From Streptomyces exfoliatus (lineage in GTDB: Bacteria > Actinomycetota > Actinomycetes > Streptomycetales > Streptomycetaceae), in assembly GCF_000725545.1 (NCBI RefSeq), contig NZ_JNZP01000004.1:1-64000 (forward strand): 64,000 nucleotides of DNA, written 5' to 3'. The position numbers and the translations under genes were made by a program. Positions 34,919-43,033 of the stretch are shown in pieces. Under the pieces are notes generated by a model, which worked only from the letters and a program-made list of their open reading frames with translations, made no database searches and was not told where the DNA came from. Within the stretch, counting starts at the first letter, position 1. The number at the start of each line of letters is the position of its first letter.

Positions 34919-35680
34919 ATGACGACCCCGCCCGAACACATCGAGATCGACGGCGTCCCGGCGGCCGACCCCGGCCTGCTCGCCGCGCTCATGAGCGGCT
35001 TCGGCCACTTCACCGCCATGCAGGTGCGGGACGGCCGCGTGAAGGGCCTCGGCCTGCACCTCGCCCGCCTCGACCGCTCCACCCGCGAGCTCTTCGGCCG
35101 GGACCTCGAAGGGAAGCGGGTCCGCGCGCTGATCGCCGGAGCCCTGGAGGCGGCCGGGCGGCGGGACGCCTCGGCGCGGGTGTACGTGTACCCGGGCGTC
35201 CGCGTCGCGGTGACCGTCGCCGCGCCGGCCCCGGACGGCCCCGGCGCCCCGCAGCGGCTGACGACCGTCGAGTACTGGCGCCCCGCGCCGCACATCAAGC
35301 ACCTGGGCGGCTTCGGCCAGAGCTACCACCGCGAGGCGGCCGTACGCGCCGGCTACGACGAGGCCGCGCTGACCTCCCCGTCCGGCGAGATCGCGGAGGG
35401 CGCGATCACCAACATCGCCTTCTGGGACGGCACTTCCCTGGTCTGGCCGTCGGCGCCCTGCCTGGAGGGGATCACCATGAGCCTCCTGGAGACCCGCCTC
35501 GGCTCGGTCCGGCGTCCGGTCACCCGGGCCGGCCTGTCGGGCTACCGGGCCGCCCTGGTGACCAATTCCCGCTCGATCGCACCCGTGACGTCGATCGACG
35601 AGGTCACGTACGGGGTGGACGAGGAGCTGATGGGGCGGGTCCTCGCGGCGTACGACGCGGTGGAGTGGGACGCGCTGTGA
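34919..35680 (+). CDS. Aminotransferase class IV family protein
   Basis: A 253-residue PLP fold-type IV protein (BCAT / aminodeoxychorismate lyase group). Visible motifs are HFTAMQVRDGRVKGLGLHLA, the PLP-lysine region PHIKHLGGFGQSYHREAA, AEGAITNIAFWDG (EGxxxN-type) and CLEGITMSLLETRL. Short length and the HFTAMQVRDG start fit the aminotransferase-IV proteins of unknown substrate common in Streptomyces. ATG 34919 is preceded by GGTGAGGG. It is divergent from the FMN reductase with 91 bp between. Confidence 0.85.
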   Translation: MTTPPEHIEIDGVPAADPGLLAALMSGFGHFTAMQVRDGRVKGLGLHLARLDRSTRELFGRDLEGKRVRALIAGALEAAGRRDASARVYVYPGVRVAVTVAAPAPDGPGAPQRLTTVEYWRPAPHIKHLGGFGQSYHREAAVRAGYDEAALTSPSGEIAEGAITNIAFWDGTSLVWPSAPCLEGITMSLLETRLGSVRRPVTRAGLSGYRAALVTNSRSIAPVTSIDEVTYGVDEELMGRVLAAYDAVEWDAL

Positions 35681-35927
35681 GCGGGGCGCGAGGGGTGGCC
35701 GGTCACCCGTTCGGCACGGAGCGTCAGCTGACGCACCGAAACCCCTCCTGACCTGCGTAAACGTCCGGGATCCAGGCGACACACCGTATCGGACGGCCCA
35801 ATCCTGATGCCTCATCAGCAGGCGCGCGGCGCGTGACGGCTCTTATCTCGGTCACAGAAGGCCGTTCGGGAAGTCCCTCCCGGGAGGCCCGATCCGCTCG
35901 ACCGCTCGCGCGCCCCGGAGGCCCCCC
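35681..35927. other. Intergenic region before the secreted protein gene
   Basis: These 247 bases contain no convincing gene. They should hold the promoter of the 35928 gene, but I could not identify a strong consensus. Confidence 0.3.
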
Positions 35928-36434
35928 ATGCGCACCACTGTCCGTCTGTTCACCCGCACCGCGCTGACGGTCGCGGCGATCGGAGCTTTCGCCGTCCCCC
36001 CGGCGTACGCCGGAAACTCCGAGACGCTCGAGATCTACCCCTCCGAGGCCACGCCCGGCACCACCGTCACCGTCAACACCCTCGCCTGCGGCAAGCACGG
36101 CCGCGGGGTCGGGGACGCGAACTCGCTGGGCGCGGGCGAGTTCCACCTGAACCCGAGCACGCACAAGGAAGTCGTGGTCGGACAGTTCACCGTGCCGGAG
36201 CACGTCAAGCCCGGCACGTACGGCATCAGCGTGGCCTGCGACAACGGCAAGACGGCCCGGGGCGATCTGATCGTCAAGCACCGGCGTCCGAGCGGCCATG
36301 TCCAGACCGGCGTCGGGGGCAGCGTCGGCCCCGACACCGCCCAGGTCACGGCAGGTGCGGCGGTGCTGGCCGCGGCTGCCGTGGGCGGGGTCCTGCTCCT
36401 GCGCCGCCGGGCGAGCGGCGCGCAGGGGCACTAG
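35928..36434 (+). CDS. Secreted membrane-anchored protein, candidate partner of class F sortase
   Basis: A 168-residue protein with a signal peptide (RTALTVAAIGAFAVPPAYAG), an extracellular beta-rich domain with two cysteines (VNTLACGKHG, GISVACDNGK), and a C-terminal hydrophobic segment (VTAGAAVLAAAAVGGVLLL) followed by RRRASG. This resembles a cell-wall sorting tail, but the usual LPxTG or LAxTG box is absent; GSVGPDTAQ stands at that place. It lies just before the class F sortase gene, a layout seen repeatedly in Streptomyces. Cell-wall attachment is an inference; simple membrane anchoring is equally possible. Confidence 0.75.
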   Translation: MRTTVRLFTRTALTVAAIGAFAVPPAYAGNSETLEIYPSEATPGTTVTVNTLACGKHGRGVGDANSLGAGEFHLNPSTHKEVVVGQFTVPEHVKPGTYGISVACDNGKTARGDLIVKHRRPSGHVQTGVGGSVGPDTAQVTAGAAVLAAAAVGGVLLLRRRASGAQGH

Positions 36435-36500
36435 GGCCTGCCTTTCGGGTCAGGCCGGATCAGGCCCCGCGAGCCCGGCATGATCCGGAAGGCAGGTCCT
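36433..36500. terminator. Large imperfect inverted repeat after the secreted protein gene
   Basis: AGGGCCTGCCTTTCGG (from 36433) pairs with the complement of CCGGAAGGCAGGTCCT (ending 36500), 14 of 16 bases. An inner GGATCA/TGATCC pair lies within. It can form a long hairpin right after the stop at 36434, a probable terminator or attenuator ahead of the sortase gene. Confidence 0.5.
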
Positions 36501-36606
36501 GAGACCACCCGCCTGTCCTGCCCCCGCCGCGCGCCCGCATACGGCCCGGCGGGGGCAGGGCCACATCCCCCAGCAGCAGGGAACGCGAACCGACCGAGGG
36601 GACACC

Positions 36607-37224
36607 GTGAGCAACAGGAGCAAGGGCTGGGGCATAGCCGTGGCCGCCTGCGTCGGCATCTGGCTCGTCCAGAACGGCTCGGAGCACGTCACTCCCCCCG
36701 TGCCCTCGGCCGCCCAGGCCTTCGCCGCCGGGCCGAGCGTGCACACCGACGCCGCCGCCGACCCGCTGCCGCCTTCGGCGCCGGTCCGGCTGCGCATCCC
36801 GGAGACCGACGTGGACACCCCGATGATGGGGCTCGGCCTGGCCGCGGACGGTTCGCTCGACGTACCGCCGGCCGGGAACCGGAACATGGCCGGCTGGTTC
36901 GAGGACGGCACGCCGCCCGGGGCCAAGGGCACGGCGATCGTCGCGGGCCACGTCGACAACGCCGAGGGGCCCGCCGTCTTCTACACGCTCGGCGCGCTGA
37001 AGAAGGGCCACCGGATCGAGGTCGACCGGCAGGACGGCAGGACCGCCGTGTTCACCGTCGACGCGGTCGAGGTGTACGAGAACAAGGACTTCCCGGACCG
37101 GAAGGTGTACGACGAGGCCGACCGGGCCGAGATCCGGGTGATCACCTGCGGCGGCGGCTTCTCGAAGAAGAACGGCTACCAGGGGAACGTGGTCGCCTTC
37201 GGCCACCTCATCGGCGTCAGGTAG
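36607..37224 (+). CDS. Class F sortase
   Basis: A 205-residue transpeptidase with an N-terminal membrane anchor (WGIAVAACVGIWLVQNG) and an extracellular sortase domain beginning VRLRIPETDVDTPMMGLG. The catalytic pair is H115 (AGHVDN) and C181 (VITCGGGF). The position where many sortases carry the catalytic Arg reads GYQGNVVAFGH, so Arg is not at the standard place. Class F enzymes attach proteins to peptidoglycan, and the preceding gene could encode a substrate. GTG 36607 follows a GAGGGGACACC stretch that includes the RBS. Confidence 0.88.
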   Translation: MSNRSKGWGIAVAACVGIWLVQNGSEHVTPPVPSAAQAFAAGPSVHTDAAADPLPPSAPVRLRIPETDVDTPMMGLGLAADGSLDVPPAGNRNMAGWFEDGTPPGAKGTAIVAGHVDNAEGPAVFYTLGALKKGHRIEVDRQDGRTAVFTVDAVEVYENKDFPDRKVYDEADRAEIRVITCGGGFSKKNGYQGNVVAFGHLIGVR

Positions 37225-37228
37225 CCGG

Positions 37229-38014
37229 TCACGCCCACTGGTCGAAGCCCAGCTTCGCGACCAGCGAGAAGACCACGACGAGCAGCACCCCGCGCACGAA
37301 CTCGGTGCCCTTGCTCAGCGCCATCCTGGCCCCGAGCATCCCGCCCGCCAGATTGAATACGGCCATGACGGCCGCGAGCTGCCAGTACACGCTGCCCTGG
37401 TAGGCGAACATCGCGAGGGCACCGGCGTTGGTGCAGACGTTGACGATCTTGGCGGTGGCGGAGGCCGTCACCAGGTCGAGGTGGAGCACCGCGGTCAGGG
37501 CGAGGACGAGGAACGTGCCCGTGCCGGGCCCGAACAGGCCGTCGTAGAAGCCGATCCCGCCGCCCACCACGACGATCGCGGTGACGACCCTCGCCCGGGT
37601 CAGCGGCGCCCGGTCCGCCCCCTCAGGGCGTGCTCCGAAGGAGGGCCGCAGGATGACGAAGGCCGCCACCGCGACGAGCACCACCATGATCACGGGGCGT
37701 AGGACGGCGTCACTGATCCCGGCCGCGAAGAAGGCCCCGCCCATGGACCCGGCGAGGGCCGCGAGCCCGACCCGTACCGCCGTCCACACCTGGACCGGCG
37801 CCTTGCGGACGAAGGTGACGGCGGCCCCGGTGGTGCCCACGATCGCGACGGCCTTGTTGGTGCCGAGGGCGTACGTGTGCGGGACGTTCGGCAGCCCGAG
37901 CAGCAGGGCGGGCAGCAGGAGCAGTCCGCCGCCCCCGACCACGGCGTCGATCCAGCCCGCCACGAGCGCGGCGAGGCAGAGCAGGACAAGGGTCGTCAGG
38001 GTGATCTCGGGCAT
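37229..38014 (-). CDS. TauE/SafE family sulfite/anion exporter
   Basis: A 261-residue integral membrane protein with about eight helices. The family motif AGWIDAVVGGGGLLLLPALL sits in the first helix, and its inverted repeat GIGFYDGLFGPGTGTFLVLA in the second half. It probably exports sulfite or organosulfonates. ATG 38014 is chosen because the first helix starts right after it. It is convergent with the sortase gene, four bases apart, and divergent from the nitrite reductase operon. Confidence 0.9.
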   Translation of the reverse strand: MPEITLTTLVLLCLAALVAGWIDAVVGGGGLLLLPALLLGLPNVPHTYALGTNKAVAIVGTTGAAVTFVRKAPVQVWTAVRVGLAALAGSMGGAFFAAGISDAVLRPVIMVVLVAVAAFVILRPSFGARPEGADRAPLTRARVVTAIVVVGGGIGFYDGLFGPGTGTFLVLALTAVLHLDLVTASATAKIVNVCTNAGALAMFAYQGSVYWQLAAVMAVFNLAGGMLGARMALSKGTEFVRGVLLVVVFSLVAKLGFDQWA

Positions 38015-38139
38015 GGTCGTGAGCGTAGGGACGGGATGGATGGCCCGTCCATCGATCCCCTGATCGTTGAGCAATCTCTGAGGTTGCGGCCGGTCGGTCG
38101 CCCCACGCCCTCACAGCGGGCCGGGGCCGGGACGGAGAT

Positions 38140-38204
38140 CAGCGTTCCGTACGGGAAACAGTCGGGATGCCGTCGGGTAACACCGGCCGCGCACGCTTCC
38201 CGGT
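38140..38204 (+). promoter_or_regulatory. nirB operon upstream region with nitrogen-regulator-like sites
   Basis: GTACGGGAAAC at 38149-38159 and GTAACAC at 38177-38183 are spaced by helical-turn multiples. The GTAACAC...CGCACGCTT block is shared with the nasA upstream region, at almost the same distance from the start codon (28 versus 27 bases). The half-sites resemble GlnR elements (GTnAC, GaAAC), so joint nitrogen control is inferred. Confidence 0.45.
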
Positions 38205-39395
38205 ATGAGTACACGGATCGTGGTGGTCGGGGGCGGAACGGCGGGCGCCCGGCTCGCCCAGCGCCTGCCCGTCACCCTCCTCGGCGAGGAGCCGCACGCC
38301 CCCTACAACAGGGTGCTGCTCGCCGACGTCCTCGCCGGGCGGTACGCCTCCGAGGTCATCGCCCTGCCCGGGACCCGCGAGCCGGCGCGGCTCGGGGTGC
38401 GGGCGGTGCGGATCGACCGGGCGGCGCGGACGGTGGAGTGCGCGGACGGCTCGGTCGTCGGCTACGACCGGCTGGTCCTGGCCACGGGCTCCAACCCGGT
38501 GCTGCCGCCGCTGCGCGGCCTGCGCGGGGCGGAGCCCCCGGAGGGCGTCCACGCCTTCCGTACCCTCGACGACTGCCTCGCGCTGCGCGACCGGGTCCGG
38601 CCCGGGACGCGGGCGGTGGTCATCGGCGGCGGGCTCCTCGGGGTCTCGGCGGCGCGGGCCCTCGCGGCCCTCGGCGCGGAGGTGGTGCTCACCCAGCAGG
38701 GCGAGCGCCTGATGGAGCGCCAGCTCGACGAGCACGCCTCCGGCCTGCTGCGCGAGCACGTGGAGTCCCTCGGGGTCGAGGTGCACACCGAGTGCCGGGT
38801 GAGCGGCCTGCGGCAGCGGGACGGGTCGGTGACGGCGGTCGAGCTGGCCGACGGCTTCGTGCTCGACGCCCAGGTCGTGGTCCTGGCCTGCGGGGTCCGC
38901 CCCAGGGTGGCCCTGGCCCGGGAGGCGGGGCTCGACGTCGGCACGGGGATCGTCGTCGACGACGAGCTGCGCACCTCGGACCCGTACATCCACGCGATCG
39001 GCGACTGCGCTGAGCACGCGGGCCGCGTGTACGGCCTCGCGGGCCCGGCCCTTGAACAGGCCGACGTCCTGGCGGACGTCCTCGCCCGCGTCGTCCCCGC
39101 GGCGGGCTACACCGGCACCCGCGCCCTCACCCGGCTCACGCTCGGCGGCGCCCGCCCTCTCGACCTCGCCGCTTTCGGCGACGCCACCCCCCGGCCGGGC
39201 GACGACGTCGTCCAGCTCACCGACGCCACGCGGAGCGCGTACCGCAAGGTCGTCGTCCGCGGGGACCGGCTCGTCGGGGGCGTCCTCCTCGGCGATCTGG
39301 CCGCGGTCGGCTCGCTCGCCCAGGCGTGGGAGGGCGACGAAGCCCTCCCCGACGCCCCCCTGCTCCACCTGCTCACCCACGACGGAGGCTCCTGA
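38205..39395 (+). CDS. FAD-dependent oxidoreductase of nitrite reductase operon
   Basis: A 396-residue pyridine-nucleotide disulfide oxidoreductase-fold flavoprotein resembling the N-terminal half of NirB. Motifs are IVVVGGGTAGARLAQRLP, APYNRVLLADVLAG (the NirB-like loop), AVVIGGGLLGVSAARALAAL and DPYIHAIGDCAEHAGRVYG. It is one base from the nirB start and so cotranscribed. It may supply or relay NADH-derived electrons for nitrite or nitrate reduction; the partner is not proven. Confidence 0.88.
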   Translation: MSTRIVVVGGGTAGARLAQRLPVTLLGEEPHAPYNRVLLADVLAGRYASEVIALPGTREPARLGVRAVRIDRAARTVECADGSVVGYDRLVLATGSNPVLPPLRGLRGAEPPEGVHAFRTLDDCLALRDRVRPGTRAVVIGGGLLGVSAARALAALGAEVVLTQQGERLMERQLDEHASGLLREHVESLGVEVHTECRVSGLRQRDGSVTAVELADGFVLDAQVVVLACGVRPRVALAREAGLDVGTGIVVDDELRTSDPYIHAIGDCAEHAGRVYGLAGPALEQADVLADVLARVVPAAGYTGTRALTRLTLGGARPLDLAAFGDATPRPGDDVVQLTDATRSAYRKVVVRGDRLVGGVLLGDLAAVGSLAQAWEGDEALPDAPLLHLLTHDGGS

Positions 39396-39396
39396 C

Positions 39397-41949
39397 ATGA
39401 GCGCTGACATGACCGCGCACACCCCGACGATCGTCCTGGTCGGCCACGGAATGGTCGGCCAGCGGTTCCTGGAGTCGCTCGCCGACCGTGGCGTCACCGA
39501 GCGGGCCAGGATCGTCGTCCTCTGCGAGGAGCCGCGTCCCGCCTACGACCGGGTGCAGCTGACCTCGTACTTCTCCGGCAAGACCCCCGACGACCTGTCG
39601 ATGGTCGAGGCCGGTTTCATGGAGAAGCACGGCATCGAGCTGTACGTCGGGGACCCGGCGGAGTCGGTGGACCGGGAGGCCCGTACGGTCACCGCCCGCT
39701 CCGGGCAGGTCTTCGCGTACGACTCGCTCGTGCTCGCCACCGGCTCGTACCCGTTCGTCCCGCCGGTGCCCGGCAAGGACGCCCGCGGCTGCTTCGTCTA
39801 CCGGACGATCGAGGACCTGCTCGCGATCGAGGAGTACGCGAAGACGGCGACGACCGGCGCGGTCGTCGGCGGCGGTCTGCTCGGCCTGGAGGCGGCGGGC
39901 GCTCTGAAGGGGCTCGGCCTCGACACCCACGTGGTGGAGTTCGCGCCGCGCCTCATGCCGGTGCAGGTCGACGAGGGCGGCGGCGCGGCGCTGCTCCGCA
40001 CGATCGAGCGGATGGGTCTCACCGTCCACACCGGGACGGGCACGCAGGAGGTCGTGACGGCGGACGGCGCCGTGACGGGGATGAAGCTGTCGGACGGTTC
40101 GGAGGTCGCCACCGACATGGTGGTCTTCTCGGCCGGTGTCCGCCCCCGGGACCAGCTGGCCCGCGACTGCGGCCTCACCGTCGGGGAGCGCGGCGGCATC
40201 GCGGTCGACGAGCTGTGCCGTACGTCCGACCCGGCGGTCTTCGCGATCGGCGAGTGCGCGCTGGCCTCCGACGGCCGGGTGTACGGCCTGGTGGCGCCGG
40301 GCTACGAGATGGCGCAGACGGCGGCGGCGGTGATCGCCGACGCGACGGACGAGACGGTCAGCGGGTTCACGGGCGCCGACATGTCGACGAAGCTGAAGCT
40401 GCTCGGTGTGGACGTGGCCTCCTTCGGTGACGCGCACGGCACGGCCGAGGGCTGCCTCGACGTCGTCTACTCCGACTCCCGTTCGGGCGTCTACAAGAAG
40501 CTCGTGATCTCCGGCGAAGGGGTGCTGCTCGGAGGCGTCCTGGTCGGCGACGCCGAGCAGTACGGGCTGCTCCGGCCGCTCACCGGAACGGTGCCGCCGG
40601 TCTCCCCCGAGCAGCTGGTGCTTCCGGCGGGCGCGGGCGCGCCGGTGGCGCTCGGTCCCTCGTCGCTGCCGGACGACGCGGTGATCTGCTCCTGCCACAA
40701 CGTGACGAAGCACGCGATCGGCCAGTGCGAGTCGCTCGCCGAGGTGAAGAAGTGCACCAAGGCCGGTACCGGTTGCGGCAGTTGCGTGAAGGTGATCGAG
40801 AAGCTGCTGCCGGCGCCCAAGGACAAGGGGCTCTGCGGCTGCTTCTCGTACACGCGCAGCGAGCTGTACGAGATCGCCCGCACCCTGCGGATCACCTCGT
40901 TCGCGGCGCTGCTCGACTCGCACGGGCGGGACGCGGCGAAGGGCGGGGAGGGCTGCGAGGTCTGCAAGCCGACCGTCGGCTCGATCCTCGCTTCGCTGAA
41001 CAATGGCTACATCCTGGACGGCGAGCAGGCCTCGCTCCAGGACACCAACGACCACTTCCTCGCCAACATGCAGCGCAACGGCTCCTATTCGGTCGTGCCG
41101 CGCATTCCCGGCGGTGAGATCACCCCGGACAAGCTGATCGTGATCGGCGAGGTGGCCCGCGACTTCGGCCTCTACACGAAGATCACCGGCGGCCAGCGGA
41201 TCGACCTCTTCGGCGCCCGGGTGGACCAGCTCCCGGCGATCTGGACCCGCCTGGTGGACGCGGGCTTCGAGTCCGGGCACGCGTACGGCAAGTCGCTGCG
41301 CACGGTGAAGTCCTGTGTGGGGCAGACCTGGTGCCGGTACGGCGTCCAGGACTCGGTGAAGATGGCGATCCAGCTGGAGCTGCGCTACCGGGGCCTGCGC
41401 GCCCCGCACAAACTGAAGTCGGCGGTCTCGGGCTGCGCCCGCGAGTGCGCGGAGGCGCAGTCGAAGGACTTCGGGATCATCGCGACGGCCAACGGCTGGA
41501 ACCTGTACGTCGGCGGGAACGGCGGCGCGACCCCGCGCCACGCGGACCTGCTCGCGCAGGACCTGTCGGACGCCGAACTGGTGCGCCTGATCGACCGGTT
41601 CCTGATGTTCTACATCCGGACGGCGGACCGTCTTGAGCGGACGTCGACGTGGCTGGAGCGCCTGGAGGGCGGGCTCGACCACCTCAAGGACGTGGTGGTG
41701 CACGACTCGCTCGGGCTCTGCGACGAGCTGGAGGCGCTGATGGCGGCGCACGTCGACGACTACCAGGACGAGTGGGCGCAGACCCTGGACGACCCGGAGC
41801 GGCTGCGGCGCTTCGTGTCCTTCGTGAACGCGCCGGACGCGCCGGACCCCTCGGTCCGGTTCGTGCCGGAGCGCGACCAGATCAAGCCGGACCTCACGAT
41901 CCTGACGCTCGGCAGGACGAACAGCACGCTGGAAGGGGCTTCCCGATGA
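39397..41949 (+). CDS. nirB: Nitrite reductase (NADH) large subunit
   Basis: An 850-residue cytoplasmic enzyme reducing nitrite to ammonium. The N-half is an FAD/NAD(P)H module (IVLVGHGMVGQRFLESLADR, CEEPRPAYDRVQLTSYF). Next come BFD-type [2Fe-2S] segments (ICSCHNVTKHAIGQCESL, TKAGTGCGSCVKVIEKLL). The C-half has the sirohaem/[4Fe-4S] ligands C640, C646, C680 and C684 (SCVGQTWCRYGVQDS, SGCARECAEAQSKDF). Length and order are those of full NirB. GGAGG precedes ATG 39397, and nirD overlaps its stop (ATGA). Confidence 0.96.
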   Translation: MSADMTAHTPTIVLVGHGMVGQRFLESLADRGVTERARIVVLCEEPRPAYDRVQLTSYFSGKTPDDLSMVEAGFMEKHGIELYVGDPAESVDREARTVTARSGQVFAYDSLVLATGSYPFVPPVPGKDARGCFVYRTIEDLLAIEEYAKTATTGAVVGGGLLGLEAAGALKGLGLDTHVVEFAPRLMPVQVDEGGGAALLRTIERMGLTVHTGTGTQEVVTADGAVTGMKLSDGSEVATDMVVFSAGVRPRDQLARDCGLTVGERGGIAVDELCRTSDPAVFAIGECALASDGRVYGLVAPGYEMAQTAAAVIADATDETVSGFTGADMSTKLKLLGVDVASFGDAHGTAEGCLDVVYSDSRSGVYKKLVISGEGVLLGGVLVGDAEQYGLLRPLTGTVPPVSPEQLVLPAGAGAPVALGPSSLPDDAVICSCHNVTKHAIGQCESLAEVKKCTKAGTGCGSCVKVIEKLLPAPKDKGLCGCFSYTRSELYEIARTLRITSFAALLDSHGRDAAKGGEGCEVCKPTVGSILASLNNGYILDGEQASLQDTNDHFLANMQRNGSYSVVPRIPGGEITPDKLIVIGEVARDFGLYTKITGGQRIDLFGARVDQLPAIWTRLVDAGFESGHAYGKSLRTVKSCVGQTWCRYGVQDSVKMAIQLELRYRGLRAPHKLKSAVSGCARECAEAQSKDFGIIATANGWNLYVGGNGGATPRHADLLAQDLSDAELVRLIDRFLMFYIRTADRLERTSTWLERLEGGLDHLKDVVVHDSLGLCDELEALMAAHVDDYQDEWAQTLDDPERLRRFVSFVNAPDAPDPSVRFVPERDQIKPDLTILTLGRTNSTLEGASR

Positions 41950-42305
41950 CGACGACTCTCAGCTCTCCCACCACGACGAAGACACTCGAGATCCGCTCCT
42001 CCGACGACTCCTGGGTGCCGGTCTGCGAGGAGTCCCGGCTGACGCCGGGGCGGGGCGTGGCGGCCCTGCTGCCGGACGGCCGGCAGGTGGCGGTCTTCCG
42101 CGGCCGGTCGGGGCGGGTGTACGCGATCGACAACCGTGACCCGTTCACGGGGGCCCAGGTGCTGTCCCGGGGGCTGGTCGGCTCGGTGGACGGGCGGCCG
42201 TTCGTGGCCTCGCCGCTCCTGAAGCAGCGCTTCGACCTGGAGACGGGGCGGTGCCTGGACGACGACGAGGTCGCGGTGGCGGTCTATCCCGTACGCGGCA
42301 AGTGA
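41946..42305 (+). CDS. nirD: Nitrite reductase (NADH) small subunit
   Basis: A 119-residue Rieske-fold protein without the cluster-binding Cys/His pairs, as is normal for NirD. Motifs are WVPVCEESRLTPGRGVAALL, RVYAIDNRDPFTGAQVLSRG and SPLLKQRFDLETGRCLDD. It forms the complex with NirB. Translation is coupled to nirB by an ATGA overlap. Confidence 0.93.
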   Translation: MTTTLSSPTTTKTLEIRSSDDSWVPVCEESRLTPGRGVAALLPDGRQVAVFRGRSGRVYAIDNRDPFTGAQVLSRGLVGSVDGRPFVASPLLKQRFDLETGRCLDDDEVAVAVYPVRGK

Positions 42306-42306
42306 C

Positions 42307-42342
42307 TTGACCGCTCGTTCCACATAGCCGTACGGTCTTCTC
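42307..42342 (+). promoter_or_regulatory. TetR-gene promoter with operator; probable leaderless start
   Basis: TTGACC at 42307-42312 and TACGGT at 42331-42336 are 18 bp apart. Transcription would begin about seven bases later, at or near the GTG 42343, so the mRNA may be leaderless. TGACCGCTCGTTCC (42308-42321) overlaps the -35 box. Its complement, GGAACGAGCGGTCA, matches 12 of 14 bases of a site before the MFS gene at 42992, making it the likely TetR operator. Confidence 0.5.
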
Positions 42343-42927
42343 GTGGCCAGGACCAAGGAATTCGATCCCGACGCCGCGCTCGACGCAGCCCTCGGGCTGT
42401 TCTGGGCGCGGGGCTACGAGGCGACGACCCTGTCGGACCTCGTGGAGCACCTCGGCATCGGCCGGGCCAGTCTCTACGCGACCTTCGGGAACAAGCACGA
42501 TCTGTACCTGAAGGCGATGGACCGCTACCTGGAGACCCGCGACCCGGAAATGGTCGAGGAGCTCTCGGCGCCGGGCCCGGCCCTGCCGGCCGTCCGCGGG
42601 CTCGTCCGCCGCTTCGCCGCCCAGGCGTCGGCGGACGAGGAACGCCTGAACGGCTGCTTCGTCACCAACGCGGCGGCGGAACTGGGGCCGCGCGACACCA
42701 CCGTCGCCCGCCGGGTCGAGCTGAGCTGGGAGCTGATCGAGACGCTCCTGTACGCGGCGCTCACCCGGGCCCGCGCCGGGGGCGAACTCCCGGCCGACCG
42801 GGACCCGCGGGCGCTGTCCCGGATGCTGCTCGTCCTGATGCAGGGCATCCGGGTGGTCGGCAAGGTGTCGAGCGATCCGGCCCGGGTGCGGGACGCGACG
42901 GAACAGGCGCTGAGCCTGCTGGACTGA
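42343..42927 (+). CDS. TetR/AcrR family transcriptional regulator
   Basis: A 194-residue repressor. The N-terminal HTH is canonical: DAALDAALGLFWARGYEATT, LSDLVEHLGIGRASLYATFG and NKHDLYLKAMDRYL. The C-terminal ligand domain contains LNGCFVTNAAAELGPRD (the GC-x-VNAAxE motif of the YxaF/LmrA-like C-terminal subgroup). It precedes an MFS pump and an SDR gene, which it probably represses together with itself. Confidence 0.93.
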   Translation: MARTKEFDPDAALDAALGLFWARGYEATTLSDLVEHLGIGRASLYATFGNKHDLYLKAMDRYLETRDPEMVEELSAPGPALPAVRGLVRRFAAQASADEERLNGCFVTNAAAELGPRDTTVARRVELSWELIETLLYAALTRARAGGELPADRDPRALSRMLLVLMQGIRVVGKVSSDPARVRDATEQALSLLD

Positions 42928-42951
42928 ACGAACACTGCTCGACCGAGGAGC

Positions 42952-42978
42952 GGGCGCCCCCGTGGGCGCCCTTTTCTT
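42952..42978 (+). terminator. Intrinsic terminator after the TetR gene
   Basis: GGGCGCCC (42952-42959), loop CCGT, GGGCGCCC (42964-42971), followed by TTTTCTT. A compact G/C hairpin with a real T-tract, uncommon in Streptomyces. It separates the TetR gene from the MFS gene. Confidence 0.8.
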
Positions 42979-42991
42979 CGGCCCTCATATT

Positions 42992-43005
42992 GGAACGTAC
43001 GGTCA
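42992..43005 (+). promoter_or_regulatory. TetR operator-like site before MFS gene
   Basis: GGAACGTACGGTCA contains the GAACG-nn-CGGTC arrangement and matches the complement of the site at 42308-42321 at 12 of 14 positions. Placed 29 bp before ATG 43034, it could block the MFS promoter. Confidence 0.5.
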
Positions 43006-43033
43006 AATACGGCAGGCTCAGGGGGATGGATCC

